The position numbers and the translations under genes are program-made. A stretch of 64,000 nt of DNA from Paragonimus westermani (Eukaryota; Platyhelminthes; Trematoda; Plagiorchiida; Troglotrematidae): the NCBI GenBank assembly GCA_008508345.1, contig QNGE01002436.1, forward strand, positions 50,944 through 114,943, in the 5' to 3' direction. Shown in pieces: positions 48,301 to 61,735 of the stretch. Within the stretch, counting starts at the first letter, position 1; each line of letters begins with the position of its first letter. Below the pieces are notes generated by a model, which saw nothing but the letters and a program-made list of their open reading frames with translations, was not told the origin of the DNA and did no database searches.

Positions 48301-51300
48301 GGAGTTTATCCAGTTGTTATACAGCCGATCAATAGGTGTAATACCTGCTCAGATGTGTGCAACAGATCCTGCTCAACGAAGAGGAGCAGTCCTATTCAAA
48401 CACACATGAACTTCAACTTGATCTTCACCTGCTGTTCTTTGTGACAATAAAACCCCAAGTGGCCCGATATTCAAGGTTACGGCCCGATTGCATAAGAGAT
48501 GACCGGAGTAATAGTATGCAGTATACACAGACAGGCTCAAGCATTTATATATCAACAGACAGTCTGTCACACTGCCTACTGTTCACCTTTACTGGCGACA
48601 CCCGAAAAAACGGAAAAACAGACAAACAACGGTGTGGTCCAGGACTGTGGAGAACTTGACTGCCCTGCCTGTTATGGTTTGAATTCTCAAAGTGAGATTG
48701 AGGTCATGAGAACACTCGTGAAGAATACGGGGACGTTCTCAGACACAGCAGTGTCACCAGTAGTGCTTGACTGGCATCTGTGGTATACTAAAACCCTCCC
48801 TGTTTTCCTGCCGAAATCACTAATAGTGCTAATCAGGATTGCTGTGAATATGGCTAAAAGCCCCGAACAATTTCATGAAATGGGACGAAACACCCGTCTG
48901 AAATCTGCATTGGAATTTGTATGCATATGTAGGTGTAGAATGTGTCACATATTCTTTGCCGACAATTTCGATAGAATGCCAGTTGGCCCTGACAAAGATT
49001 TGAAGTAATGAATCCAAACTTTACTATAGGCCGGAAACGATAAACACACCAATTTTCGATCCAAAGATCAAACTCAGAAGATTATCTATGTGAGAGATGT
49101 TTCATACTCGTATCCGGTTAAATTTTTCGGATAGAAAATCTTTATCTGATATGTACGAACCGACAGCGTTTTTATGATTAAAAAAGCTACAGTAACGTCA
49201 CTTTGGTTCGTACGTATTAACAAACACGGACAAAACCCAAAAACACACCCTAAGCCGATTTCAACTAGTTTCTTAAAACGTTCATACTGTGGCAATATCT
49301 TCTGAACTTGGTGACGCGTACCAAACCCTTCAACGATTCACGAAGAACAATTTTTGGAATCATGATTTTCTATGATATCAGCAAGTACAACTGAGAACGT
49401 TCACGTTACCTTAAAACACTGTTCGGTCGCTTGTCAGCTCACGGTACGAAATAATGGGAAGCGTGTATTTGGACCTTATCAACTGTATGCACCGTATTAC
49501 ACAATCGGCCGTTGCAGAATATTGATGCTTGATAGTGAGCGTATCAAACATTTTTCCAAACTTCACCCGCTATCAAAACTACATCGTTGCCACAGTCTTG
49601 TCATCTACTCCCAGATGAACTACTCGATACATATGCGGCATACGCATATACCAGGACCCAAATACGGTGTCAATAGTCGTACCTAACGTAAAATCTTCGA
49701 CCAAATCATCATTATTTCTCAGTAATAATAAGTCCGTGGCTCATACGAAGGGCTTACGGCCAAATAACCGCCAGAAGAGAAGCACCTGTGGAATGGAGAA
49801 AAACAAAAAAGAGTGATGAGATCACGCACCTAAAGTTAGAATTCCAGCTTTCGACTGCCCACATTTCTTCACCAAACACAGAAACTGCCAGTAAAAATAG
49901 GACGACGTTTACAAAAACAACTTTTTCATGCTTTATATCGCGTAGTTTCTCGTGTCTACACTTCACTGACGGGTCGGTTAAGGAGGGCAATGTTTACTTC
50001 ACACCACGTTGAGCCTTTTCAGCTAGTCATTTTGCACGAAAAGTATACGTACAAATGTCCGGTAATGAGCAATGTTGAACTTCGGACATGTTACAGCTCT
50101 AGTTGTCAAACGGTTGTTTTGGTGGCACGAGTGAAAAGGTTCGTGAAAATCACTCAGCCTTGCTCCAAAATAGTACAGCAAACGCAAAATCAACGCTATT
50201 CTTCCACATTTAATGAGTTCTAATCACTCTGTCAACGTGATGGAGGTATTTTGCTCTGTCTACCTGGTTAAAATCATTTGACAAAGGGCACTGGGGCGTA
50301 AGATTTTGCCCACTGCTGAAGCGTCCGGAATTCGCCCTTGAGGCGTCGGTACTACTATGTCCAACCCCCACCCTACATGATTACCACGATCCTCCGTTGA
50401 AATGCCGTCCCGATCACAGCTCGACGACTACTTGAGTGACCTTACTAATACTGTTTATCCTATTAGTGATTTTCTTGTAAAGTATCTGAATGAATTTGTT
50501 GTTTATTTTGATAAGTAACTGAAAACTAGGCTGTCTGCTAAGCCAGGTTTCATATAAAAACTACGGTAAATTTTTTAGACCTAAACGGGCCGTCGTTTAT
50601 TCACCTAATATCTCGAAACAATCAGTTTTTGCATTCGTGAACAACGCAGATTTCGAGTTGACATCGTTAGTGCATAGGTCAGCCATCTAGATGTGTACAC
50701 CACCGAACAACGGATGGACGATTCTCATAACCTTCACCATCAAATATCACACCCTTAATTTTAGGCTGTGCAACCGAACATGCGGGATTGGTATCAACAT
50801 AAGACCAGGATTTGCCTTCTCCACAAAACACAGAAGACAACCGCTTTCGCTGCATCTGCTGTTCACTGATAAATGAAGGCCCGTGTTTGGCAGTGAGAGT
50901 GAACTTGAGAGGCAACAACAACCGACGTATATATATTTAATACATAATATATTTTCGGAGTCCTTAGTTAGTTCTTCCCGATTAGTGAAAATATTTCGGC
51001 GAAAGTTATCTACGCACATAGGTTTTCTGATACATTTTTGGTGGGAAAACACTTTAAGTAACTAGGGCGGGAAATTTCACTGAATATTTGGGACATACGT
51101 CGCTGATCTCTGTAGTAAGTTCACCCACTGATCATATTTGTTGGACCAGTTCGGCCAAATTTCACGGGGTTAACTGGTTGCGCAACCTCAGTTGGATAGT
51201 AAAGATATCGTCAAGACAGGCTTTTAGTGAAACAACTCTAATATAGTGCATCTTGATGTCCACCCACAAACCCACACACCACCTCGTCCTTGTCTGGACT

Positions 51301-51849
51301 CATCAGGTAGTCAGTCTGCAGAAGGGAACAACCCGGCCGCCTGTTGTGTTACGCATCAGTGTTCTTAGCCGTTCAGCCATCAGTTCTATGAGCATCGCCT
51401 ATGATGGGGGAAATTCTATGTACCTGAGGTATAGCTTGCTTAAACCTCGTTAGTGTGGATGCACACACGCTGTCATTGTTCATTCGTATACAGCCTTGAA
51501 GCATGGCTGAACTGTCGTTCATATAATCGTAGGTATAACAGACTATATTATTGAAATACTTTCAACTTGTACACTTAAAACTCATAACCCTTTGTTACAT
51601 GTACTAAACATCTCAATCACCGAAACATTGTAAAATACCAGTATCGGCGAAAATATAGAGAATTAGATAGAAACTCACATTTTTAAGACTAGGATGATAT
51701 TCGCTAAGCTAGAACAGCTTTGGTGAGAGAGGAATACCCCTGTAAAGCCTGAGGGTTGTTACACTTGACGACTTTGTGGGCCTAGTGTCTGTGAGGTTGT
51801 GAAACGAAGCCGTAAAAAACAAAAGTCACAAACCACCTTTCGGCGTTTG
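45397..51849. other. Upstream of the transporter: nothing firmly recognised
   Basis: The transporter's promoter and any 5' untranslated exon should lie here, but no TATA box or start region can be named with confidence. A plus-strand open frame of 169 codons (48499-49008) and another of 104 codons (49372-49686) have no recognisable family. No repeat was recognised by eye. Confidence 0.45.
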
Positions 51850-54185
51850 ACTACTATCACCTGCGTTTTACTGCCCGCATCAATTGGCATCAATGAGCTT
51901 ACAACGGTCAAGCTCCTACGAAGTCCTTGATGGCTCTCTTGAGCAGACTATACTCACTGGCATTACTGCACTTACCGATGGTTTTAATGGTTAGCTTGGT
52001 TGTCTTCCTCCGGAACAGAAGCGGCTGAGAGACATGTTCGGTGTCTGGGCTCAACGCAGTGACAATCGCAAAAGACTGCCGCAGCAATATGTCCCTCACT
52101 ATCTCCGCATTTTTAGCACCAACACAGAAGGAAGCATTGTGATACATGTGAAGCCCCCTGTGTTTTATAGCTGTGAACAAAACTCGATCACGTAGCAGTC
52201 AGTTACAGATGGTTAAAGACTGTCGTGGATTTCGGAGCAAACACCTGGACCAAAACACGTTGTTTTGCATGCACACTTAGTCGATCTAGCCAAAGGTCAT
52301 ACACTGGCAAATGCAAGACACTTAACTGGCAATCGAACGAGAATAGATTAAAGAACACTCACTGGAAAGCGTTGATGAACAAATCACTCAGTTTGAGCCA
52401 GGTGGAAAAAGCTAACAAACACCAAGAACAAATTGCAGCAGCTAGAGAAGCTTGCAACAACGAGGTATGTTCCAAAAGGACCTGAGAAACCGCCAAAGAA
52501 CTTAATTTCCGTCACGTTGATACACGTGGGTCGACTCCGCCTGGTCGTGATTACGGTGATGATCGTCGAGAGCTTAAACACAATCTGACGAAGGGCTTGC
52601 ACGAAAACAGTGAGCACAACTTGATCGAGTAGTACAAAAAACTAGAACCAGCCTTTCTATCTGAGAGTAGCAGAATGCAATTTTCCACGACCCACGGTCA
52701 TCAAGTCAGTGTAAGCGAAATTTTATGTGAAAGAGATGGCCCAATTGTCACCAGCTAACCGCACTGAATTGACAGGTGAGCTGAGCATTTTGGGAACGAT
52801 TCAATTGGTCTCAACCATATCACGCGAATAACAACACTGGAGTTGTTATTTGGTGCGTTCAAAACGGCCATCCGTCGGAGAGGGGAGCGGCCCTGGAACG
52901 TAAGTTATTGAAAAGTAACAAGGCTTATGGACCACATCTCTCCTCTCCTTATTTTTTCCAGGCAAGGCGGGCAAAGGGTGATATGAGAATTAAAAAACTC
53001 CTCCGGACTATTCGGGAAACTGAGGAGGTATCTCGAGAGTGATGCCTAACAACAGTAATTTCCGATTTCGAGGAAGGGCCGGAAGCCCACAATACAACCA
53101 CGGTGGCCTCAGCCTGGTGTCTGCTGCGTCCAAGTTACTCACTGTTATCATTTTACGTCGACCCATTAGGCCCACAGAAGATCAGATAAGCATAAAGCAG
53201 GCAAGACTCCGGTCCAGTCGATGGTGTCTCGACACTCTCATATACCATCAACTTCTGAGTCTTTATTTCAGCCCTGAAGGCTGCGTTCGATTCGGTTGCT
53301 TGTAACGTTCTCTTGAACTGTCCTCTCCACAAGAGAATACCAAGAAACTTTGTGGATCTGTGGAGGTTACCGTGTACTCACTCTACAGGCAGAGTGGGAA
53401 TGTATGGACACCTGTTGCGGTTGTTTATCGCCTCAAGTGGTGTTCGTCAAGGGTGTCGGATCTCCCCATTCCTGTTCAGTTGTCATGGACGTCGTCCTGG
53501 AAGGCGTGCTTCGGCGACCCGTTTATCTTGACGTTAAGCTCCTTCTTGGAGCTTGACTGGCCGACGTAGAGTATACGGATGATATCGACTAACATAGTCA
53601 TGCAGACCGTGCTGGACAAAGTGACCGAGGTGGTTTGTGTAGGATGCGTTTCTTACCTTTAAAGTGCAAGGTGGTCCTTCAAGACAAGCGTACTCCTATG
53701 CCTACTATTTTTATTGCAGGCAATCCACTTGATATTGTGGACACTGTCACATAATTGGGCAACACTAACTCGCCATCATGCGATATCGCTAATCAGATAT
53801 CAGCCGAGATAGCAAACACACGAGTTGACTCCACCAACATGCGTCATCTGTGACGTCCAAAAGATGTTTCGCCATAACTAACAGGAACGGCATTTTGTAT
53901 GTAAATTTACAGACATATGTATACAATGTCTGTGTACGTTTTGTTTTGCTCTGTGATTAAAGTGGATAGATTTCGCCTGCTTGGCTGGGGACCTCGTGAT
54001 CGCTCAAACTGCTGGTAACAAACTTCATCCGAGATGTTGATGTGCTGCAGCGAACTGCGTACTTGTACAAATGTCATTTCTAGTTCTTCTATTAGACCCT
54101 TCTTTAGCTACATTGGTATTATCGTTAATAATAATGTTACTCTAACCAAGGTGACCTGGAGATAACCCGGTCGGTCTGGTGAACG
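51850..54185 (+). mobile_element. LINE family A, second decayed copy upstream of the transporter
   Basis: It is colinear with the copy at 14.5-17.1 kb, at roughly 85 percent identity by eye over 52890-53250. The endonuclease end reads YEVLDGSLEQTILTG and SDNRKRLPQQY (about 51918-52090). The linker DDRRELKHNLTKGLHENSEH follows (about 52560-52617). The reverse transcriptase has [35 protein letters not shown] and SSGVRQGCRISPFLF (53103-53480), then [28 protein letters not shown] as the YADD box, and LPLKCKVVLQD. It ends GWGPRDRSNCW near 54000. Stops and several frame changes make it a pseudogene. About 340 bases of the C-terminal reading present in the first copy (16480-16825) are absent here at about 53955. 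Confidence 0.88.
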
Positions 54186-54617
54186 ATGTGTGAAGTTCTT
54201 TCCAAAATCCTAGTTCGTATTGTACACAGGATCGTAAGGATCTTTGCCTACCGCCGCTTACTGCGTGTGATCGCGTTCGTTTGGTTGCATGTCTGTTGAC
54301 CCATGCATGTTGATGGCGTCATACACACTTGCGGCTTGCTCACACGCTCGACGGTCGGATCATCAACTCCTCCAATTAACTCCGTGTATCCGCTTCGTTT
54401 ACTGTTGATCTATACCTACTGTATTTGTCGTATCATATACGTTTGGGTCTCCTCGGTAAGTCGCATTCTTATTCCGCATCTGGTGTTCGTCCAGTATATC
54501 TCGGGAATCGTTAATTCAGTGAACGTACACACTGAATAAAATTTTCAGCGACATTTCTCCTTCTAAGATATTGATCCTGATTGCTGAGGCGGGAGGCAGC
54601 CTCAGTGACAGCACCCT

Positions 54618-54881
54618 TTGTTCAAATCCACGGAAGTTATGACGCTGATGATACTACTGAAGATGTTAGAATTAAGAAGCGAGCGTTCGGTAGAAAGAGT
54701 CGAAACCTTTTTGGCAAAACTAAGGCGACTAATCCAAGCACTAAAGATGCCAGACAGCCATCTGCCATACATAGCACTTGACCGATTAGCGTTAGGTACG
54801 AGGCAGGTGAATGAATTTTTAGAAAAGAGCAATTATTCGTTCACCAAGAGGCTGATCATTGTAGGTCGTATCGGTCTCTAA
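54618..54881 (+). CDS. Unidentified open frame, possibly retroelement gag-like
   Basis: This is an 87-codon plus-strand frame with a helical, charged composition: ELRSERSVERVETFLAKLRR, then LPYIALDRLALGTRQVNEFL. A leucine-rich helical pattern of this kind occurs in gag proteins, but I cannot name a family. The 450 bases upstream contain GAATAAAATTTTCAG near 54533 and short TGT/ACA steps that could be part of an LTR. No second LTR copy was found. It starts about 430 bases after the end of the LINE A copy. It may be chance. Confidence 0.25.
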   Translation: MFKSTEVMTLMILLKMLELRSERSVERVETFLAKLRRLIQALKMPDSHLPYIALDRLALGTRQVNEFLEKSNYSFTKRLIIVGRIGL

Positions 54882-57800
54882 GGTGAGGAACTCGAGACTC
54901 ACGGAGCCGGTGACTGAAGACTTTAGGTGAGACAGACTAATCGAGATCAGTAACGTGAATGTTGCGTTGTTTTTCTTGTTGTCGGTTAAGTAAATTCACT
55001 TGCTGATTTTTGAAAGGTGAACGGTTTTAATGGGCTGACGACGGTTCACTTTTTCCTAATACTTCTATTTGTTTGCAAGATGTGAGTTCTTCGATGGTGT
55101 ATTCGGCTCCAAACATAATCGCTTTAGTAGTTAGATCCAATTTTTCTCTTCCTGTTTGTGTCTTAGTAACGCTTGTTCCCTATTTCATTGCTTGTTGATA
55201 GCTAATTATCAAGGATGACCATTGAAGTTGAGGAGGATAGTGGGGATGAAAAACAGGATTACATCCCGAGCACTCTGATGTACAGCCTGTCAGTCAGAAC
55301 AGTATGACTGCTATCAGATAAACTTCACAAAACTCAGATGGTTCCTAAAAGATTAGGAAAAGCATTCGGGCAGGCCTTCAGTCCATTGTCGCACTTCTAG
55401 CTCAGAAAGTTCACTTGGAACACTATATGCCATGTCCAATCACATTAAGTGAACGTTAGGAATCACGCATGGAGTAGGCAACTACGACCACTATCGGGCT
55501 ACCTCATTTGTGAAAGCATTTTCGCAAGAATAGAAGTAACTGGGTTAAATAATTGAGACACTAACCGGTTTTATCAAATCAAGTCTCCTTTGCCGACTTA
55601 TCAGACGCCTTGTATAAAGTACGGCGTTGACTGGCGTTGACTGTGAGTGAAGAACCAGGAACAATCACCAGCAGATTAACCACATTGAATCAGGTTTGTT
55701 TGCCTATCTAAGGCTTTTTGTGACTCAAAGCCAGTGGCTGGAGACACCAGCGCAGTTGGCAGCTGATCAAACTTACTGTCGTGAATGTTGACGTTGTTTC
55801 CTTAGATTACCCACCGAGTGTAACTGGTAAAGCAAAAGAGTGAAAAGTATCGCGTGAACAATTTCGCGGATGCAATCAAAGTCTCATTTGGAGCTCGCTT
55901 TCAAGATGTAGACAGCCCCATGTTGAAGGCTAATTTTTGACGGAGTTTGTGTGTTAAATCTTGTTTTTCCAGTTCTGTTTTTTCTAATGATCATGATACA
56001 CTTAAGTGTAAGTAGCAAAGATCGGTTCGCCTTTGTCGATGAATATGATGATATTTGAAATTTAACGCGCATCCACCATTCAACAAGCATACCGCTAGAA
56101 CTAGCAGTGAACGCTATGAACGTTCTTCACCTTGAATTATTGAAGAATTTTGTTATTGTGTACAGACCGATGCATGATTTATACGCCACAGACGTTTTAC
56201 GCCTGATCTAGGTAGGGCTGCATAAATATGCTTGTCCAGGTAACCGCAGAATTATATGCTATAAGATGTGCACCCTGTTTCTATATAAGATGTTTCAAAG
56301 GAGCCCGGTGTATATACCAAACTTCCCTAGTCAGCAATACACTGAGATTTTTACTGAATGATGTCTTTTTGAATGTCACTTGCCCTAAACTGTTACTATG
56401 AAGCCGAGATATGGAACATCTGGAAAGAGGCGATAAGACTAAACTCAGTGAGTGGATGTGTAGGGCACACTTAAAACTAGGTTTCCAACATCATGGAAGA
56501 TAGTCAAACTTCCGGCTATGTACATCCCTCACTACCCACCATCCTTAATCCTTTTTAGTTCGCCAAAAATCCATTGCCGTCTTTCACGGCATTTCTATCC
56601 ACAAACAATATAGTTTAACAACCAGGTCCAGCTGTAAGTGATTTTCCAGTGTCAGGTACTACAAGACACCGATCAGTAGATTAGTCTCAATTCCACTCAC
56701 ATTATTAATGTGGTGGGTTATTCTGTTGTCCTTGCGTCTGAATAGAGTTAGTGTGATTAGCCGTCTCAGTCCAAAATTGTGCATGTAAACAAGCACAAGT
56801 ATCTCTCTGAATTTCACATGATGGATTAGAACACGTTCCAAAGCTCGGCTTTACGTTTGTTCTTCATTTTCTTTCATCAGTTTATTTATAGACCTTTCCG
56901 AGTTCACTTTTTTCACACCGAAGAGTCAATATTCAGTGCTATCACCTACATATTTTTATTGCTACTCGCAGCTATCTGTATCGTCACGGATTAAGGTTTA
57001 TCAAAATGGAGGTGTCTTTGTAGATATAATATTCAGAGAAGGAGCGGGGAACATTTCCGTGATAAATAGCGTACAGATGTACAAAAATGCCGTTAGAAAA
57101 AATACTTAACCGAAAACAACTGTTTTATTCCAGACCAGTTAGCGCTTCTCAAATCACAACATAATCGTCGCAAAATCGATAACCACGATGAGTGTGATGA
57201 CAAAAGTTCCTTTACACACACAAATGTCTGTTTTAAGCATCACGTAATGTCCGTCTAACATCTTTAGTCGAAGAAGCCGCTCGGGACACAATCTTATATT
57301 CAGCAAGCGGCTACAGAGGCGCTTTTAGCCCGAAGACTGTCAACAAAGTGTTGCTTTCAATTTCTAGAAGGCCGTGACGACTTGCTCTGCACATACGCCC
57401 TTCTTATAACAGGGCTTTGTGTGCATTTTTTTATCGTAATAACTGGTTATAAGCGACGGGGTCATAACAGGAAGTATCAGTATTTACCAAATCGGGACAT
57501 CACTGGTGACAGCTTTCTACTCTTGCTAAATTCCCGAACACTGGAACGGCCTTTCTTTACAGATTGTTGATTACACCTACAAGGTGAACGATAGTACTAC
57601 CTAAACCCCAATTTTGTACAGTTTGGTTGTATTTGACGTGCTGTTCCGTTTTGGTGTTTGTTAAAACGTAGACAAAAGGTATCGTTTTAATTGGAGTTCT
57701 TGTTGACTAACAGACACTAGCTGCAGCTAGCTGGGGTCAATGGGCCCAATTTACAATGACTTGTTGCCCGGTACAGATTCACTTATCACGGACATTATCC

Positions 57801-58097
57801 GAACAACCTCAGAAATAAAGCTCATGAACTAGTTTGGCTGCCATTATGAAATACATGATTATTAACTTTATTAGCATCTGTACGTAGATACAATATGATG
57901 TACGGAATAAAAAGTGCATTCTACTGGAAGGGATGGTTTAGGTTTTTTCATTAGTCAGGGATTTCGAAATTTGAAATTTGACAGCATACCATCCTTTGCA
58001 CAGTATCATGCCGTACGATAGAGTACTGTATAAAATATCGTCTTCTGATTCCTCAATGCACTGACCCTACTAGTACCAACTGGGGAATGAGTCAGGA
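54882..58097. other. Right of LINE A copy: nothing recognised
   Basis: Only short open frames without families. A direct repeat of GGCGTTGACT, two units, is near 55624-55643. Confidence 0.45.
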
Positions 58098-58614
58098 AAG
58101 AATTAGAGCTGTTGATGAGAAGGTTTGGAGATGGAGTTTTTCACCAAGAGTCTGTTGGTTGCTGAGAATATATCTATTTGCCTGTGCGCCAGTAGAGTCC
58201 ATATTTATGGCATACATGAACTACCTAACACAAAGGGGTGTATTAAACTTGAGGAAGTTTCCGTTTTACGTGTAAACTAGTTCTTAGTGCGTTAGACTTG
58301 TTAGGATTGTTTCCCAAATTTTTAATAAATTCGTAAGCAATCTTGGGATTAATCAGGGGTATGTTTAGGAATGTGGTAGGGATTTGAAAAACAATCCCTG
58401 GCGCAACTCTAACAAGTGTAACACACTAAGAACTAGTTTACACGCACAACGAAAACTTCCTCAAGTTTAATACAATCCATTTATGTTAGGTAGTTCATGT
58501 TTGCTATAAATATGGACTCTACTGGCGCACATGCGAATAGATACATTTTCAGCAACCAACAGACTCTTGGTGAAAAATCCATCCCCAAACCTTCCCATAA
58601 ACAGCTATACTTCA
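58098..58614. repeat. Long inverted repeat (foldback), arms about 220 bases, loop about 60
   Basis: The left arm at about 58098-58320 is the reverse complement of the right arm at about 58382-58614. I aligned about 160 central bases by eye and saw about 15 differences plus small gaps, so roughly 90 percent identity. Similarity fades outside these limits. Both arms have open frames, in opposite directions, that read CWLL, LFACAPVESIF and MNYLT, but these come from the DNA match and no protein family is known to me. A transcript in either direction would fold into a long imperfect hairpin. It may be a foldback or MITE-like transposon, or an inverted duplication. Confidence 0.88.
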
Positions 58615-61589
58615 CTCCTAACTACCACGTGTGTCAGTGCTGGGTACCCGATATTATGTTTCCAATTGGAAGCCAGATCACTTTAAGCTCGGAGTCTTCC
58701 AGCCATGTGCATGCTCATCAGTTAATGTACAGAGACTCATTAAACACATTCTTTACACGTATTACCATCCAAAAAAGCTTCCACCTCTAGACAGAGTAAG
58801 GTAATGTCGCCATACTTCATTTGTGTCATACGAGTATCGTGAATCATTGGAGGATCGCAAACAGCACCGCCATATCTGAATAAAGGACGAAGTTCCCTCT
58901 CAAAAGACGCATTTCACGGTTTAAATCTTAAAGGGCATCATATTGAACGGATCCGTTCAAATTGATGTGTAATGTAGAATATGTAACTTTCTCAGTGGTA
59001 CTTATGCTGAAGTATTCGACATCTCACACATGGTTCTGAAAGGTTCTTAGGACAAGGTTACATCAGGAAATCCATAGTACGGATTTTTTGAGCGCCCAAT
59101 GCGTTTATCCAAGGATCTTATACTCATACTTAATTAAGTATGAACACTCAACAATTGTTAGAGACGGTCTGAGGTGAACTACGTCACTGAATGCTGTCTG
59201 TAATATTCCGTAAGGTATCCTCTAAGAACATCGAATGTGGGCGGGCTTATTACGAAAGCATTCCTCAGTTTCATAAAAGTTACGAAATCTTAAGAATATA
59301 CTAGGGTATAGCCCGTAGTTTCGGTAGTATGAAAGGAGCATCAGCTTGTATGCCTTATATATTTTACCACGTTCATGTGCCCCAACCATGTAACTGTAGC
59401 CAACATCCATGACTTAAGATAACGGCATATCCTTAAACCCCTCCTCAGAAAAATAGCAGATTTGCTTTCATGTTGTGACATCTTCCAGAATAAAACAAAA
59501 TTGCAACCTCAACGCAGTATGGGACTACTTACATAATCGGGTGTAACTTGAGCGTCTTTATTCAATCTTACAAAACGATAAAAACCAGATTACTGTAAAA
59601 GTGCGCACACGGCGAGTTCATGTGTTTTGGTAAGTTTTAACAAACAATTATCGGTTTCAAGCGGTCTGAGTTACACAGCTGTTGATCGATCACCGAATAA
59701 ATTTGCGAATAAAATACTCTTTATTTCCGAGGTGCTCTTTGCATTTCGCCCCGCAAAGTGAATACCAACCATCTATTACTTCCCGTTCCACAATAAACAT
59801 TTTAATGATGACTGTATAAAGTTGTTCACTTCAGTTAGGTTTGTGCACACATTCTTAATTGATTGGCATCTTGATTTCAATTGGCGGCAGTCATTGCAAC
59901 TCAGTTCAGCTCAGTCTAGTCCAATCCGACTTTCATGATGAAGCGCCTAGGCGGTGGACGAGGGAGTATGCGTTTGACCTTCGTCCAACAACAAATTAAA
60001 TCGCCTTTCGTAGGCAGTAACCAGAATGTAGTCACAACAGGCATCGACCTGAACCGGCCCCGCAGGGTTTGGAAACAGGCTGTGCACTTCCAATAATATT
60101 TTGATAAATGATAAGTAGTCAGTTCTAGCCAAGTCTGGGGCCAAGACCAGAAACCAAGAGATTTGAGAAAGGACAGCTCACTCGGCAGCACCCAAAGCGC
60201 GTCCAGAAAAAAAGTGCGCATAACAACGCCATAAAATATCTAGATAAAACGACTCTGAAGAGCAACAGCTGCCTGTAGTTTGGTATGTTTGGAGAAGCTG
60301 TCACCTAGTTCGTATCAGTTCGTATCAGACCTCTCATGGCAGGTGTACACAGAACCAGGCGTGAAAACACAGACAGACGCGAAAACATGACCGCCTCCGT
60401 GATCCTGATGTAAGTAACATAATCGCTGGTCACCACACAAGGCTTTCCTAAAGAGGTAGTTGGAGGTAACCTTCGATTGTGACCGTCAAAGACAAGGGCT
60501 CATAACATTTAATTGTCTAGGTCGATGTGACTATTTGGCAGCGATAGGTGATAGTTCACCAGTTCACCGAAGTGACCTCGTGTATATCGATGACGCTGAA
60601 ATTGGAACCGGTGGCGACGGAGAATTTGGTGCTTGAATATCTGCCCCTCACGTGAGAACGACCAATTGGTAGCAGTTTAGCATGTAGGGCGGCCGCCGTT
60701 ATGTGCCGGCCTTAAAGTCCGACAATGTTGTAAAACAAGCCTAATTAGTACATTTCCGAGTCTTCGAATTTGTAGCAGCCTGCAAACACCTACTAACTTA
60801 ACTGTCTGTGTAGAATGATTGATCACTTTCAGGGGTTTCACTAAAATATGGTGACCTTGCTCCTTGAATCCGTTCACGTCATCCTCGCTGAAGGTTCTAC
60901 ACACTACCAAAATATTCTTGACAGCAATTGCCAGCCTTCATTGCACAGACTGGCGCAGCCATCTCATTAACGCATGCAGCAAATTTTTCCACCAACTTAC
61001 GTCAATTTCGATATATTACTAATGCGCGACATCCTTTACCTGTCATAGCTTTATCTCGTGCACCTTATCAGTAGCTACTTCCCACTGCTGAACCTCCTTT
61101 TGTGTAACTCGGTTTCATTCACGCTGCATTGTTCCGCCATCACGTGGTGCGTCGTGCTTGATCATGGTCACGTAAATCCTTGCTCCCGGACCCTGGGAAT
61201 CTCACGGATTCGATATCGATGCTGATTGTTACTTTCTTTCTCGTGTCATTCAATAGTTCCTTGCAATGTAGCACCTATTCGATAAAAAACTCAACTTGAA
61301 GACCGTCTTTTTAGTCGGAATCGAATACTCATCGGGTTTAGGATTTACGGACGCTTTCTACATCACAGGCGTGACCATTCAAGATCCGACTTACCGAGAA
61401 ACGCCAAAAGCATGATGAGCGCAGTCCGACGAACCACTGAGCGTCCGAGACTAATATGCACCCCACAATACCTCGATTTTCTCTGTGAGCAGGCCCATTC
61501 GTGTATTCATTTTTCAAATAGACGTGTTCACCCTTGAGCCACCTACATGACTCGGTGTACCCTTTCGAGATTTGTTGAGGGCGTGTACC
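58615..61589. other. Between foldback and gag scrap: nothing firmly recognised
   Basis: Overlapping minus-strand frames at 59916-60221 (101 and 65 codons) have no family I can defend. A tandem pair of GTTCGTATCA units is near 60308-60327. Confidence 0.45.
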
Positions 61590-61735
61590 GGTTAGCAGGG
61601 TGAATCTGCATGATTTTGTCCCCTACTTTTGCCAAATCCTTGAAATTATTTTCTTCTGCAAACGCTCCTCAGAGGAGACACATACCCGACGGGAGTTCAC
61701 CCAACCACGGTTGTTTCAATACTTCAATTCCAGCC
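61590..61735 (-). mobile_element. Gypsy-like gag scrap
   Basis: The minus-strand reading is LKQPWLGELPSGMCLL, a stop, then GAFAEENNFKDLAKVGDKIM (about 61720-61605). It resembles the end of gypsy-type gag proteins (LRQLFLQRLP...ILA, then LD-LA--ADKI-E). One stop interrupts it. The matching protease or polymerase was not recognised nearby, so this may be a short relic or a chance likeness. Confidence 0.4.

Noticed and set aside
48499..49008. Plus-strand open frame of 169 codons upstream of the transporter
   Set aside because: No domain, helix or signal pattern was convincing. Frames of this length can occur by chance in a window this size, so it is mentioned only in the stretch entry.
50333..50346. 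GGAATTCGCCCTT, the short text that flanks inserts in a common cloning vector
   Set aside because: Only 13 bases match. The bases before it differ from the vector, so contamination is not supported.
54560..54640. TTCAAATCC preceded by a GCAGCCTCAGTG-like block, suggestive of tRNA promoter boxes
   Set aside because: The spacing and the lack of cloverleaf pairing do not support a tRNA or a SINE head.
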